A stretch of DNA of 64,000 bases from Monarcha castaneiventris obscurior (GCA_026261815.1 JAMPIT010000434.1:11963001-12027000), one strand, 5' to 3'; shown: positions 31,882 to 63,639, numbered from the stretch's first letter. The notes: generated from the sequence alone by a model not told the origin. A program made the numbers and translations.

Positions 31882-32439
31882 GTAAGTCCCGGCTTTTCCC
31901 CCTTTCCATCATTCCCATTTTCCCGCTGATCCCGAGGGTCTGCACGTGGGGAATCGGGAATGCGGGAGGCGCGCGTGGGAAAGGCGCCGGGAGCGCTCGG
32001 GAGCATTCCCGGAGCATTCCCGGAGCATTCCCGGAGCATTCCCGGCCTTCCCACGGCTCCCGCGGAGAACGGGCGGGGGGGGGGGAGCTCCCGGAATTCC
32101 CGGGAAGTTTTGCTCGGAGGAATTCCAGGAGCGGGAGGGGCTCTGGGATCCCGCGGGGCCGGGGGGGAGCGGCTCTGGCGGATTTTTGGGATGGGAAATC
32201 CGCGGATCCCGGAGAATTCCAGCGGCTCCCGCAGTAACAACAACAACCCCACAAAGCCTCCGTTGTCCCGCCGGGAGCGATCCCGGCCCGGCCCAGCCGC
32301 TCCCGGGAGTTTTCCAGAGCAGCTCCCGCTCTGCCGGCGCGGCTGGAAAAGGGCCCGCGGTTCCCTCGGGAATGTTCCCGGGCATTGGAATGGCACCGCT
32401 GGAGCGGGAGGGGACGGGAGGTGCCATGGGGAGGTTCCA

Positions 32440-33120
32440 GTAGGTGCCGGGAGATGCCAGGAGGTGCCAGGGGGAGGGATCTGCCACGGGGAGGGATTTT
32501 CCATAGGGAGGGACGTGCCAGGGAGAGCCGGGCCTTGGGAAGGGCTGGGCCAGGGGGAGGGATTTTCCAAAGGGAAGGATGTGCCACAGGGATTGGTGCC
32601 ATGGGAAGGGATGTGCCAGGAGGAGGGATGTGCCATAGGGAAGGATGTGCCATGGGAAGTTGTGCCATGGGGAAGGATATTCCATAGGGAGAGCTGTGCC
32701 AGGGGGAGGGAGGTGCCAGGGTGAGGGATTTTCCATGGGGAGAGCTGTGCCACAGGAATCCGTGCCATGGGAAGCTGTGCCACGGGAAGGATATTCCATG
32801 GGGAGGGATGTGCCAGGGGGAGCAGTGCCACGGGAAGAGATATTCCAAAGGGAGGAAGGTGCCAGGGGGAGGGATTTCTCATAGGGAAGGATGTGCCACA
32901 GGGATCCGTGCCACGGCAAGGGATATGCCATAGGGAAAATGTGCCATGGGAAAGGAGGTGCCAGGGGGAGGGATTTTCCATAGGGAGAGCTGTGCCACAG
33001 GGATCTGTGCAGTGGGAAGCTGTGCCATGGGAGGGGATATTCCATAGGGAGAGCTGTGCCATGGGAAGGATATTCCATGGGGAAGGATGTGCCAGGGGGA
33101 TTGGTGCCATGGGCAGGGGA
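32440..33120 (+). repeat. GTGCCATGGGAAGGATATTCC array
   Basis: Tandem units (GGGAGGGATTTTCCATAGGG with GAGCTGTGCCA) upstream of PAQR5. Long open frames on both strands across it are repeat artefacts. Confidence 0.9.
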
Positions 33121-33269
33121 CGGTGACAGGGCCAGGGATGGATGGACAGTGGTGCCCTGGATCCTGGGAATGTGGAATATCCCGGGACAGTCCTGCCCTG
33201 CCCTCCGAGAATCCCAGATCCCAGAATCCCAGAATTCCAGCTCGGAAGGGCCCTTAGAACTCTCACTGC

Positions 33270-33540
33270 AGCCCCCGCCAGGGCAGGGATCCCTCCCATG
33301 GACCAATTCCAGCCTGGCCTTGGACATTCCTGGGATCCAGGGGCAGCCACAGCTCCTCTGGGAATTCTATCCCAGCCAGGAATTCCTTCCCAAGATCCAC
33401 CCCAATCCCCCCTTTGCCAGCGGGAAGTCATTCCCTGTGTCCTGTCTCTCCATCCCTGATCCCAAATCCCTCCCCAGCTCTCCCGGAGCCCCTTCAGGCC
33501 CCGCTCCGAGCTCTCCCTGGAGCCTCCTCTCCATCCCGGC
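33270..33540 (-). mobile_element. CR1 LINE 3'-end fragment, reverse orientation
   Basis: Reverse complement of the CR1 tail: GGGCAGCCACAGCTCCTCTG, AATTCCTTCCCAAGATCC, GTCATTCCCTGTGTCCTG and CTCCCGGAGCCCCTTCAGGC appear in the order expected for a minus-strand copy. The stretch 33541-34455 shows no gene. Confidence 0.88.
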
Positions 33541-34455
33541 CCTGTTCCCACCACGGAAAACTGTGGGAATCCCATGGGATTTGGAGGTTGGAGTCTCCTT
33601 GGAGCTTCAAGGCAGCGCTTTGGTGCTTCCGGAGCCCGGAAAAGCTCCCGATTCCCGTCTAATCTTTAACCCAAGTGGATTTTGCCGGTTTATTGCTCTC
33701 CCGCCTCGTTAATTTTTCCCTCCCTCCCTCCCCGGCCATTCCCATTCCCTGGCCTTTTCCTGCTGCCGGCTCCCACCGGAGCTGCCCAGCCCAGCTGAGA
33801 GGTAGAGCCTGGCACAGGAGGGAAGCAGGGAACGTTCCAGAGGCTGGGAAAGGGGTTTTTCGGGAACGGCTCCGCGGCGCATCCCAAGGTTGGATCCCGG
33901 CGTGTCCCGGTGGGAAGCTGGGAGGGCTGCAAAAAATCCCAGGATTCTGCTGCTCTCAGAATCCCGGGAATGCAGAATTTTGGGTTATGGTGGATCCCTG
34001 TGGGACCAAGTTGAGCCAGAGCTCGGAGCGGGAGCTCCCATCCCGCTTTTCCCACTCCGGGTGGGATTTTGGGATAATGGGAATTTCCCTTTAATTCCCA
34101 GAGTGGGGACGGGAGAGGCCAGAGCCAGGAGGGGGTGAGAGCCGGAGCTGGGACATTCCATGGGAATCCAGGAAAGGGGATCCAGCCAGGATCCAGCTGG
34201 GATCCGGTGTCTCCCCGCTTCCCGAGGGCCCTTCCAGCATCCCAGGGATCTCTGTTGGGGTGGGAATTCCCGTCCCTCTGGGAAGCGGGATCAGCCTTTT
34301 CCCGCTGGGAAAAGGTCCCACTGGGACCCCTTTGGGATCCCAACGGCCCCAAAGGGGTGGATGCTGCTTCCCGCCCCATCCCATGGGATACAATCCCATT
34401 TGGGATCCCGCTGGGAACGCCGTGCCGCATTCCCGGGAATTCTCGTCCCCTCCAG

Positions 34456-34600
34456 GCCATCAGGATCCCGGGATCGCCGTGTCGGCCCCACGGAGCGGCT
34501 CCGTTCCCGTGGGATGCGGCCAGAAGGGGTTTGAGGCCTCATCCCGAGGGAAGCAGAGCTGGGAAATCCCTGGGATTGGGATCGGGATCTGGAGCCGACC
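34456..34600 (+). other. PAQR5: Candidate 5' UTR part of the PAQR5 start exon
   Basis: An acceptor-like CGTCCCCTCCAG ends at 34455, and no in-frame ATG precedes the start at 34601. This may be the 5' limit of the exon that carries the start codon. Confidence 0.4.
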
Positions 34601-37600
34601 ATGCTGAGGCTCAAAGCGCCGCGGCTGCTCAGCGCCCACCAAGTGCCCGAGGTCAGCCGGGAATTCCCATCCCTGATCCCGAGGCTCGGGGCTTTGGGAT
34701 GTGATGGACGGGAACGGCGTGAGGAGGGGTCACAGCTGTGCCCCGACTCCGGAATTTGGGGGATGATCCCCGTCCTTTTCCATTCCTGTCTCCATTCCCA
34801 CTCCCACTCCCATTCTCATTCCCATTCCCACTCCCATTCCCATTATTTCCATTCCCATCTCCATTTCCAATTCCATTATTTCCATTATTTCCATTATTTC
34901 CATTATTTCCATTATTTCCATTATTTCCATTATTTCCATTATTCCCATTATTCCCATCCCCATGCCCATTTCAATTATTCCCATTCCCATCCCATCCCAT
35001 TCCCATTCTCATCCCCATCCCATTCCCGTTCCATCCCATTCCATCCCATCCTATCCCATTCCCATTCTCATCCCCATCCCATTCCCATTTCAATTGTTCC
35101 CTTCCCCATTCCCATATCCCATTATTTCCATTCCCATATCCCATTATTTCCATTCCCATCCCATTCCCATTTCAATTATTGCCATCTCCATTCCCATATC
35201 CCATTCCCATTCCCATTATTTCCATTCCCATCCCCATCCCCATCTCCATCTCCATCTCTATCCCCATTCCCATTTCCATTATTTCCATCCCATCCCATTT
35301 CCATTCCTATTCCCATCCCCATCCCCATCCCCATCCCCATTCCCATTCCCATTATTCCCATTCCCATTATTCCCATTCCCATTATTTCCATTCCCTCTCC
35401 CATTTGCATTATTTCCATCCCCATCCCCATTCCCATTTCCATTTCAATTATTCCCAATTCAATTATTCCCATCTCCATCCCATCCCATTCCCATCCCAAA
35501 TCCCATCCCCATTGCCATCCCCATTCCCATTCCCATTATTTCAATTTCCATTCCCATCCCTATCCCCATTTCAATTATTCCCATTCCCATTATTTCCATC
35601 TCCATCTCCATCTCCATTTCCATCTCCATCTCCATTTCCATCTCCATTTCCATCTCCATTTCCATCTCCATTTCCATCTCCATTTCCATCTCCATTTCCA
35701 TCTCCATTTCCATCCCATCCCATCCCATCCCATCCCATCCCATCCCATCCCATCCCATCCCATCCCATCCCATCCCATCCCATCCCATCCCATCCCATTC
35801 CCATTCCCATTTCAATTATTCCCATTCCCACCCCATCCCCACCCCCTGCTCCTCCCCATTCCCCGCAGCCGTACCGGGAGCCGGGAATTCTCTGGGGGTA
35901 CCGCCCCGCCGGGCTCTCGGCCGCCGCCTGCCTCCGGAGCGTTTTCCAGCTCTCCAACGAAACCCTCAACATCTGGAGCCACCTCCTTCCCGCGGGGTGA
36001 GCTCCGGGTGTCCGGGGGGGGCTCCCGGCGCCGCTTCCCGGGATCCTGAGGGCGCCGATCCCGCAGGTACTTCCTGGGGACGCTGCTGGGGCGGCTGCGG
36101 GCGTTGGGCCGGGATCCCGGGATGCGGCCGTTCCTGCTGTTCCTGGGCACGTGCGCGCTGTTCCCGCTGGCCTCGGGAGCGGCGCACGCCCTGGGAGCCG
36201 CGGCCCTGCACCGGCGGCACCGCGGCTTCTGCTGCGACTACGCCGCGCTGGCCCTCTACGGCCTGGGTGAGAGCCTGGGAATCCGGGAATGGGATTCGGG
36301 AATGGGATCCGGGAATGGGATCCGGGAATGGGCTGGGAATGGCCAGGAGGGATTCAGGAAGGATTTAGGGACTACACCACACTGGCCCTCTATGGCCTGG
36401 GTGAGAGTCTGGGATACCGGGAACGGGATTCGGGAATGGGATCCGGGAATGGGCTGGGAATGGGATTCGGGAATGGGCGGGAGAGATCTGGGAACGGGCC
36501 AGGAATGAGCTGGGAATGGGATGCGGGAATGGGCTGGGAATGGGCCGGGAATGGGCAGGAGAGATCTGGGAATGGGCCAGGGATGAGCTGGGAATGGGAT
36601 TCGGGAATGGGCTGGGAATGGGATTCGGGAATGGGCTGGGAATGGGATCCGGGAATGGGCTGGGAATGGCCAGGAGGGATTCAGGAAGGATTTAGGGACT
36701 ACGCCGCACTGGGCCTCTACGGCCTGGGTGAGAGCCGGGAATCAGGGAATGGGCTGGGAGTGGGCCAGGAATGGGCTGGGAAGGGGCCGGGAGGGATCAA
36801 CAACAATGGGCCAGGAGGGGTTCGGGAATGGGCTGGGAATGGGTCCGGGAGGGATCCGGGAATGGGCTGGGAATGGGTGGGAACGGGGCAGGAATGGGGC
36901 GGGAATGGCCAGGAGGGATTCAGGAAGGATTTGGGGACGATGCCATGCTGGCCCTCTATGGCCTGGGTGAGAGCCGGGATACCAGGGAATGGCCGGGAAT
37001 GGGCTGGGAATAGGCCAGGAATGGGCCGGGAGGGATTCAGGAAGGATTTGGGAGGGATTCGGGAACAATCCGGGAGGGGACTTGGGAAGGATTTGGGAAG
37101 GATTCAGGAAGGATTCAGCAATGAAGGACTCAGGAATGATTCAGGGAGGATTCAGGAATGATTCAGGAATGATTCAGAAACAAACAAAACAGGAATGATG
37201 CGGGAATGATTCGGGGCGCAGGAGGAGATACGTGAGCACACGGGTTTATGGGGTTTTGGGAATTTAGTCCGAGTTTATGGGATTTTGGGAATCTGGGGGG
37301 CATCAGGAAGAGCTGGGATAACCCAGATTTCTGGGATGCCGCATCCAGAGGGGGAGGTTTGGGGGAAGCTCCTGCTCCTCATTTCCCTCCTCCCAGAACC
37401 CTGGAATTTGGGAATGTCCTGGAGCAGCTCCGGCCCCAGAAAATTTGGGACAGACTCAGCTGGGTCGGGATTGGGAATAAAGGGAATAAAGGCAAATCCC
37501 ATGTTTTACCCAATCGGAGGAGCCACGCTGGGAACGAGCGGCAATTCCAGGATATTCCCATGGCTCCGCACGATTCCGATCCCTCTGGAATTCCCGCTGC

Positions 37601-40600
37601 TCCCTGTTGGGGATATTCCCGGCCTTTCCCGATGTGCCAGGCTGGAGCTCCCAGCCGTGCCCGGGAATTCCAGGGGAATTTTGGGATCGGGAATTACCGG
37701 GGCCCTGCTGCGCTTCCAGGCTCGGCGCTGGCGTACTCGGCCTACGCGTTCCCTTTGGAATGGGTTGGGAGCACATTCCATGAGTTCTACGTTCCCGTGG
37801 CCGTGCTCAACACCGTGCTCAGCACCGGCCTGTCCTGCTATTCCAGGTGGGAATTCCGACAGCTCCGGGAATACCGGATGGAGGAGTCGGGCAGGGATGG
37901 GGCCAGGCCGGAGGTGGGGAAAGGGGGAAAGAGGGAATTTTTCCCTTGGGAAATGCGGTTTAAGGGGAGGACCGGTGATTGTGGGGAGTTCCCAAGGGGA
38001 TTTATGGAATTCTGGGATGCTTTGGATCGGGAGGGTACTCGGGGGGATCCAGGTGCTCCATCCCACATTCCCAGAGAAGCTGGGAATGGATCCATGGAAT
38101 GTCCAAGGCCGGGTTGGAGCAGCCTGGGATTGCGGGAGGAGCCCCTGCCCTCGGAACGGGATCGGCTCCCGCTTCCCTTCCCAGCCAAAGCATTCCAGGG
38201 CCGAATTCCCGGCGCTCCGTGGGGAATGGAATGCACCCCCAGCCTGGCTGCCGGATCCAGGGCCTCCCGTAGGGAATTCCCGGTGTGATTCCTGGTGTGT
38301 CCCGTGGGGAATTCCCGGTGTGATTCCTGGTGTATCCCATAGGGAATTCCCGGTGCATCCCATGTGGAATTCCCTGTGTCATTCCCTCTGTATCCCACAC
38401 TCTGCCCTGTGGAATTCCCTGTGTGATTCCCGGTTCATCCCTGTGTATCCCATATGGAATTCCCTGTGTGATTCCCAGCATATCTCATAAAGAATTCTCT
38501 GTGTGATTCCCAGTGTATCCCATATGGAATTCCCTGTTTTTCCCAGTTCATCCCTGTGCATCTCATATGAAATTCCCTGTGATTCCTGGTACATTCCAGT
38601 TCATCCCATATGGAATTCCCTGTGTTTTCTCTTGCATCCCATATGGAATTCCCTGTGTGATTCCCAGCGTATCCCACATGGAATTCCCTGGTTTTCCCAG
38701 TACATCCCTGTGCATTCCATGTGGAATTCCCTGTGTTTTCTCTTGTATCCCATATGGAATTCCCTGTGATTCCTGGCGTATCCCACACTCTGCCCCGTGC
38801 AATTCCCTGTTTTTCCCAGGTTTCTGGAGGCCGAGCGGCCCCGGCTCAGCAAAGCTTCCCGAATTTTGGCTTTCGTGTATCCCTACATTTTCGACAGCAT
38901 CCCGATTTTCTACAGGGTGCGTATCCCGCAGAATCCCGGGCAATTCCGGCTGTCTCGGCCTGGAACTCTTTGGGAAAACAAATCTGGGATTGGAAAGCGT
39001 GGCAGGAAAAGGCGCTCGGATTTTTCCCACTCCGATCGCCGGTGGATTCCTCCCGCTTCAAAGGGCTTAGGAATTCCGGCCGTGGGGAGCTGGGAAGGGC
39101 CTTTCCCAGGGATCGGAGCAGAGCAGGGAGGGAATCTGGGGAGGGATAAGGACGGGAATTGGGGTTGGAGTGGGGGTGGAGAATTGGGAATGGCTCCTTT
39201 GGGATTGATGGATGGATCCCATTTATGCCAGGAAGTGGGGATGGAATGGGGGTGATGGGGTTGGAGAACTGGGAATGGCTCCTTTGGGATTGATGGATGG
39301 ATCCCTTTTTTCCTGGGAATTGGGGTTGGAATGGAGGTGATGGGAGTGGGATGGAACTGGGTGGGAATTGGGAACGGCCGTGGTTCCTTTGGGATTGATC
39401 AATCCCACTTTTTCTTGGGAATTGGGGTTGGAGTGGGGGTGATGGGGATGGGAAGGAATTGGGTGGGAACTGGGAATGGCCGTGGCTCCTTTGGGATCGA
39501 TGGATGGATGGATGGATGGATGGCTGGAATTCGGGATGGATCCATGGATCCCGTTTTCCCGGCAGCTGTCCCGGTGCGCGGCCGGCGGCTGCTCCGAAGG
39601 CTCCCTCCGGCTGCATTCCCGGCACAGCCTCTGCGCCCTCCTCACCCTCCTCTTCCTCACCTCGCGCCTGCCCGAGCGCCTGGCGCCGGGAGCCTTCGAC
39701 ATCGTCGGTGAGCAGCGCCCGGGAATGGCCCCGGAGTGCCGGGAATAACCCTGGGAATGCTGGGAATAAACCCCGGGGAATAAGCCCTGGGGAATGCCAG
39801 GAATAAACCCTGGGAATGCTGGAAATAATCCCCTGCGTTCCAGGGAATCCCAGGAATAACCCCATGGAATCCGGGGAATAAACCCCTCCCTTCATTCCAT
39901 GGAATTCTGGGAATAACCCCTTGGTGAGCATTCCATGGAATCCCAGGAATAACCCCATGGAATCCTGGGAATAACCCCCTTCATTCCATGGAGTTCTGGG
40001 AATAACCCCATGGAGTTCTGGAAATAAACCCCTTCATTCCATGGAATCCCGGGGATAACCCCATGGAATCCCGGTAATAAACCCCTTCATTCCATGGAAT
40101 TCTGGGAATAAATCCCATGGAATCCTGGGAATGAACCCCCCGGAGCACCGGGAATGCCGGAGGGGAGCGGATATTCCCTTCGGGAACGCTTTAGGTGGGA
40201 ACTCCAGCGGCGCTGCTTCTCAACTTTCCCATGGAAGTGTCACATCCATAAAATTGGGATTTCTCGGGAAAAGCCTCATCCGGGACCAGGCGTGGCAGGG
40301 CAGGAGCAGGGAATGGGCAGGAATGGGGGAAAGAGCAGGAATTTCCTGGTGCTGCCTCATCCCAATCCCACATTCCCAGTCCGGCTGGAGCTTGCCAGGG
40401 AAGAGCTCCGTGCACGAGGATAAAAGTGCAGGAATGGGAATGGGAATGGGAACAGGAATGGGATTGAGAGTGGGGATGGGAGTGGGAATGGGATTGGGAA
40501 TGGAGATGGAGATGGAGATGGGAATGGGATTGGGGATGGGATTGGGAATGGAATGGGAATGGGATTGGGAAAGGAGATGGGAATGGGATTGGGAATGGAA

Positions 40601-41314
40601 ATGGAGATGGGGAATGGGAATGGGAATTCATAGGATAAAACCACAGGAACTGGAATCAACAGGAGGATAAAAACTACAGGGATTGGGAATGGGAATTAAA
40701 AGGAGGAATAAAAACCACAAGAATCGGGAATGGGAATTTGTGGGATAAATATTTAATGGAGCGGGCTGAGCACGTTTCAAATGCGGAATCCTGGAATTCC
40801 AGAATGCTTTGGGACACCTCCCACTATCCCAGAATTCCGGAATGCTTTAGGAACACCTCCCACTCTCCCAGGGAATTCCGGAATGCTTTAGGACACCTCC
40901 CACTATTCCAGAATTCCCGAATGCTTCGGGACACCTCCCACTATCCCGCACTGCTGCTGGAGCATTCCGGCCATGTGGAATCCACCCCGCTGAGCCAAAT
41001 TTCCCCGGAATTCCCATGGAATTGTTCCTTCCGCGGGATTTCCATGGAATTGCTCTTTCCATGGCATTCCCGGAGCGTGTTTCCTCACAGGGCACAGCCA
41101 CCAGCTCTTCCACGTCTGCGGGATCCTGGGAACGCTCTTCCAGCTGGAAGCCGTCTCCATGGACATGGCGGAGCGCCGGGGCCGCCTCCCGATTCCCTCT
41201 TCCCTGCAAACCTTCGGATCCCTGGGAATCGGAGCGGCCGCCAGCCTGGCAATCCTCGGGATCTGCTTCCGGAACCTCCGCCCGGAGCCTCTTCCCCGGG
41301 AAAAATCCCGCTAG
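34601..41314 (+). CDS. PAQR5: Membrane progestin receptor gamma (PAQR5)
   Basis: Seven-membrane-span PAQR family protein; family members respond to progestins without the nuclear receptor. Coding exons: 34601-34651, 35869-35996, 36067-36266, 37720-37846, 38820-38916, 39566-39707, 41091-41314; 969 bp, 322 aa against 330 in human. The N-terminus [17 protein letters not shown] is close to human MLSLKLPRLFS. Family hallmarks seen: GILWGYR, the [13 protein letters not shown] motif, [74 protein letters not shown] and the LFHVC histidine motif. The C-terminal tail ([10 protein letters not shown]) is divergent. Exon 3 is unusually Ala/Leu/Arg-rich, probably driven by GC. Exon 1 and exon 2 are separated by a 1.05-kb simple-repeat block. 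Confidence 0.95.
34780..35845 (+). repeat. 1-kb CCATTCC / CCATTTCCATCT simple-repeat block, PAQR5 intron 1
   Basis: A changing series of short repeats: (CCATTC)n, (TTTCCATTA)n at about 34875-34945, mixed CCATCCCCATTCC, (TCTCCATTTCCA)n at about 35600-35715, and (CATCC) pentamers at about 35715-35800. The sense strand is almost lacking in G. The block ends 20-30 bp before the exon 2 acceptor. Confidence 0.95.
36267..37180 (+). repeat. Array with copies of the PAQR5 exon 3 end and donor
   Basis: Three intronic copies of the exon end (GACTACGCCGCACTG ... CTCTACGGCCTGG) plus donor GTGAGAGCC follow the real donor at 36267, with donors at 36401, 36728 and 36967. Spacers are GGGAATGGGCTGGGAATGGG units. 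The tail (37040-37180) is GGATTCAGGAATGATTCAG repeats. Confidence 0.92.
38060..38200 (+). mobile_element. CR1 LINE 3'-end fragment
   Basis: Short sense CR1 remnant in PAQR5 intron 4 (TGTCCAAGGCCGGGTTGGAG, CAGCCTGGGATTGCGGG, CCAGCCAAAGCATTCC). Confidence 0.75.
38270..38815 (+). repeat. TCCCATATGGAATTCCCTGTG array leading into the exon 5 acceptor
   Basis: About fifteen units of 30-40 bp. The true acceptor (AATTCCCTGTTTTTCCCAG, exon 5 at 38820) is itself the last unit; acceptor-like copies with GGAATTCCCTGTTTTTCCCA occur near 38526 and 38680. Confidence 0.85.
39220..39545 (+). repeat. About 85-bp tandem repeat, PAQR5 intron 5
   Basis: Four units containing CTCCTTTGGGATTGATGGAT and GGGGTTGGAGTGGGGGTGAT; the last one expands a GGAT tetranucleotide (GATGGATGGATGGATGG). 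Confidence 0.85.
39715..40140 (+). repeat. AATAAACCCCTTCATTCCATGG array, PAQR5 intron 6
   Basis: Units GGGAATAACCCCATGGAATC and GGAATAAACCCCTTCATTCC, with several sense AATAAA hexamers, start just after the exon 6 donor. Further arrays follow at 40430-40640 (GGAATGGGATTGGGAATGG) and 40795-40950 (a 55-bp unit with AATGCTTTAGGACACCTCCC). Confidence 0.85.
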
Positions 41315-42110
41315 GATCGGGGATTTCCTGGGATTTCTGGGGGTGATCCCGTTCCCGAGGGGTCCCTGGGGGTGATGGGATTGGGGGGTTTGTGGCCTGC
41401 GGATATTTGGGATTTTCCCAAGGGAAAAACTTGGCTTTGTCCATGGATGGGGCTGGGAAACGCTTCCCACGCCGGGGTTATCCATGGGAAAAGCATCAAA
41501 TCATCGGGATTTGATCCCTAAAAAGGGAGAGGAGCACTCCCACTTCCCAAAAAAACCAGGATCCCTCCTCGGGGAGGAATCCAGGGAATGGCGGCGTCAC
41601 CAGGTTAGAGATTCCCGGTGAAGTCAAAGGCTCCCAAATTCCCGTTTTTCCCCTTGGAAGTAGAATTCCTTTGGAATTTCCAGCCTTACGTTCAGCCCAA
41701 GTGCCTGGAAAAGCGGAATTGGAGGGATTGGAGCTTCCCTCCAGATCAATTCCCGCTGTTTTTTACTCCTTATCCAGGAAAAAGGAATTCCAGGAGAGCT
41801 TCCATGGGATTTGGGATCCTTTGGGAAAAGGCTTTTCACGTTTACCTTGGGAATCGGGATGGGAACGGCATCAGTGGAGAAAATCAGGATTCGGGACAGC
41901 TCAGGGATTAAAGAATTCCCAGGATTTTCCCTCTGCTGTTCCTGGTTTTCCCTTCCTGCCACTCCTGGGTGTTTTAGGGAGAGCTTGGAGCTCTCAGCCT
42001 TTTCCAGGATCTGGGATCACACGATGAAATCTGGGATAAGGCAATGAAATCTGGGATAATGCAATAAAATCTGGGATCACGCAATAAAATCTTGAGTCAC
42101 ACAATAAAAT
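41315..42110 (+). other. PAQR5: PAQR5 3' UTR
   Basis: Mostly unique sequence after the stop, ending in a 20-bp tandem array at about 42010-42160 (CAATAAAATCTGGGATCACA). From 42160 to 43260 the intergenic sequence is unique, with a (G)n run near 42565, and shows no gene. Confidence 0.6.
42063..42108 (+). terminator. Tandem PAQR5 poly(A) signals
   Basis: Three canonical AATAAA hexamers at 42063-42068, 42083-42088 and 42103-42108, in perfect 20-bp register inside a repeat. Neighbouring units carry AATGAAA variants. Confidence 0.65.
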
Positions 42111-43345
42111 CTGGGATCACACAATGAAATCTGGGATCACACAATGAAATCTGGGATCAAAAGGTTCAGTGTGGGAGAAATCAATCCTTGGGACTGGCAG
42201 CCGGGATTTTTCGGGATTTTTCCAAGCGCTGGAATTATTTCTCCGATTAAAAGAAATGGAAATCACCGCTCCGAATCCGTTTCATAATCCAAATATTCCC
42301 GGGGAAACGAATCCCCTCGGAGAGGGCTGCTGATAATTCCTGAGTTGATTCCCTTTGGGAGGGGTCTGGCTGGGATTGCAGAGCCTGGAAAAACCTCAGG
42401 AATCATCCTGGAATTATTCCAGGGGGTTCAGATTTTGAAGGGAATCCCTCTGCTGCTAGGAATTTTTGGAAAACCGCATTCCCAGCGGGACGGAATGTCG
42501 GAATTCCATGGGATCCTCCGGCCAAACGCGTGGAATGGGCGATGTCGGAGCTCGGAGCAGCATGGGGGGGGGGGGGGGGCGGATTTTTCCTGCTTTTTTA
42601 CTAAAAACCTCGGGATTTGACTCAGTTCCCTTCCCAGGGGAATGAAAAATTCCATGTGCTGCTGTTCCAGGGAAATAAACCGGGATATTTATTCGCTGGA
42701 ATGTTTCCCCGTGTGCCTGTGCCCGATCCATGGCAAATCCCAAACAAATCCAGGAATTTCAGGATCACATCCCAGCGGAGCTCCCTCATCCCTCCCTCGG
42801 CCACGGGGATTCGGAAAGGCTGGAAAACAGAAGGAATTTAGGGATCCTCTGGGTCATTTGATCCCGTTTTTTTTTCATATCCTCGAAGTGTGTGATGGAA
42901 ACATGAAGGAATTTGGACTAAAAACCGGGAATTGCCTGGAATTTTACAGGATTTGAGTCGTTCCCCATGATTTCCCTGCTGGAATTCATTCCCTTGGCAG
43001 GAAGCTTGTTTTTCCCTGGATTCATTCCGCCGGGTTTTTCCCCACGTGTCCCAACGCCACGTTGGAATGTTTGTTTTTCCACCACGGATCATTTCCCACA
43101 GGTTGGGAATTAACTCATTTTCCACAGGTTGGGAATTAACTCGATTCCAACGGGTTGGGAATTAACTGTTTGACTGATTCACCTCCAGGCAGGCACACAG
43201 GGAAGCCCTGGCCCTGAAAACGGCCTGGATTCCACCCGTTTTCCCTCAAAGATTGGGATAAAAGTGGGGAAAAAGCCTGGAAAACCAGGCCGCGCTCCCG
43301 GAGCCGCCGGCACCGGGATTCGAACCCGCAGGCTTTACACCGCAA

Positions 43346-43463
43346 CCAGCAGGGGGCGCCCGCGCCTCGGGCCGCGCCTACCCCCCGCCTTTTGCCGTCG
43401 CCATGGCGACGCCGTGCGCGATGACGTCGGCGCGGGCGCGCGGGCCGATTGGTCGGATTTGAA
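43346..43463 (+). promoter_or_regulatory. KIF23 promoter: CTCF core, X-box, CRE, CCAAT, CHR
   Basis: Within 120 bp: CCAGCAGGGGGCGC (43346-43359) matches the CTCF core; palindrome GTCGCCATGGCGAC (43397-43410) resembles an RFX X-box or YY1 site; TGACGTC (43422-43428) is a CRE half-palindrome; ATTGG (43448-43452) is an inverted CCAAT box; TTTGAA (43458-43463) is a CHR element. CCAAT plus CHR is the known G2/M arrangement bound by NF-Y and DREAM/MuvB, and KIF23 is a known CHR-controlled cytokinesis gene. Confidence 0.8.
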
Positions 43464-43539
43464 TCGCGGTGGGCGCGCGGCCGCCGGGAGGGGCCCGCCG
43501 GGAGCAGCGCGAGCCCCGGGCCCTGAGGCGGCACCGGCG

Positions 43540-43817
43540 GCACCGAAACCGCCAGCGATACCGACATCGGCACCGATACCGGCACCGACACAGGCAGCAA
43601 CACCGGCACCGCCAGCGATACCGACATCGGCACCGATACCGGCACCGACACAGGCAGCAACACCGGCACCGCCAGCGATACCGACATCGGCACCGACACA
43701 GGCAGCAACACCGGCACCGGCACCGATACCGACATCGGCACCGGCGACACCGACACAGGCAGCAACGCCGGCACCGGCACAGCCAGCGACACCGGCACCC
43801 GCGGCACCGATACCGAC

Positions 43818-43820
<3 letters not shown>
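43540..43820 (+). repeat. 60-bp hexamer-derived array in the KIF23 5' UTR
   Basis: Built from CACCGG/CACCGA/CAGCAA hexamers. 43561-43620 and 43621-43680 are identical 60-bp units, and the next units are shortened. The array contains no ATG until its last unit, where CCGACATCGG becomes CCGACATGAA, which is the KIF23 start codon at 43818. Confidence 0.92.
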
Positions 43821-63601
<19,781 letters not shown>

Positions 63602-63639
63602 GTGAGTTGGGATCCTGGAATTCTGGGATGGGATGGGAT

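Noticed and set aside
35715..35800. (CATCC)n as an interstitial telomere
   Set aside because: The vertebrate telomere unit is CCCTAA; this pentamer does not match.
34601..36049. Very long open frame (His/Ser/Pro repeats) starting at the PAQR5 ATG and running through intron 1
   Set aside because: It is the CCATTC simple repeat read through without stops; PAQR5 splices out at 34651 and resumes at 35869 in phase.
42540..42600. Possible CpG-rich exon near the G-run upstream of KIF23
   Set aside because: No open frame with splice sites or family similarity; the G-run is a simple homopolymer.
43300..43380. tRNA-like T-arm with perfect B-box GGTTCGAATCC on the reverse strand
   Set aside because: No matching acceptor stem, A-box or anticodon arm could be found within tRNA distance upstream on that strand; kept only as a lone B-box next to the CTCF core.
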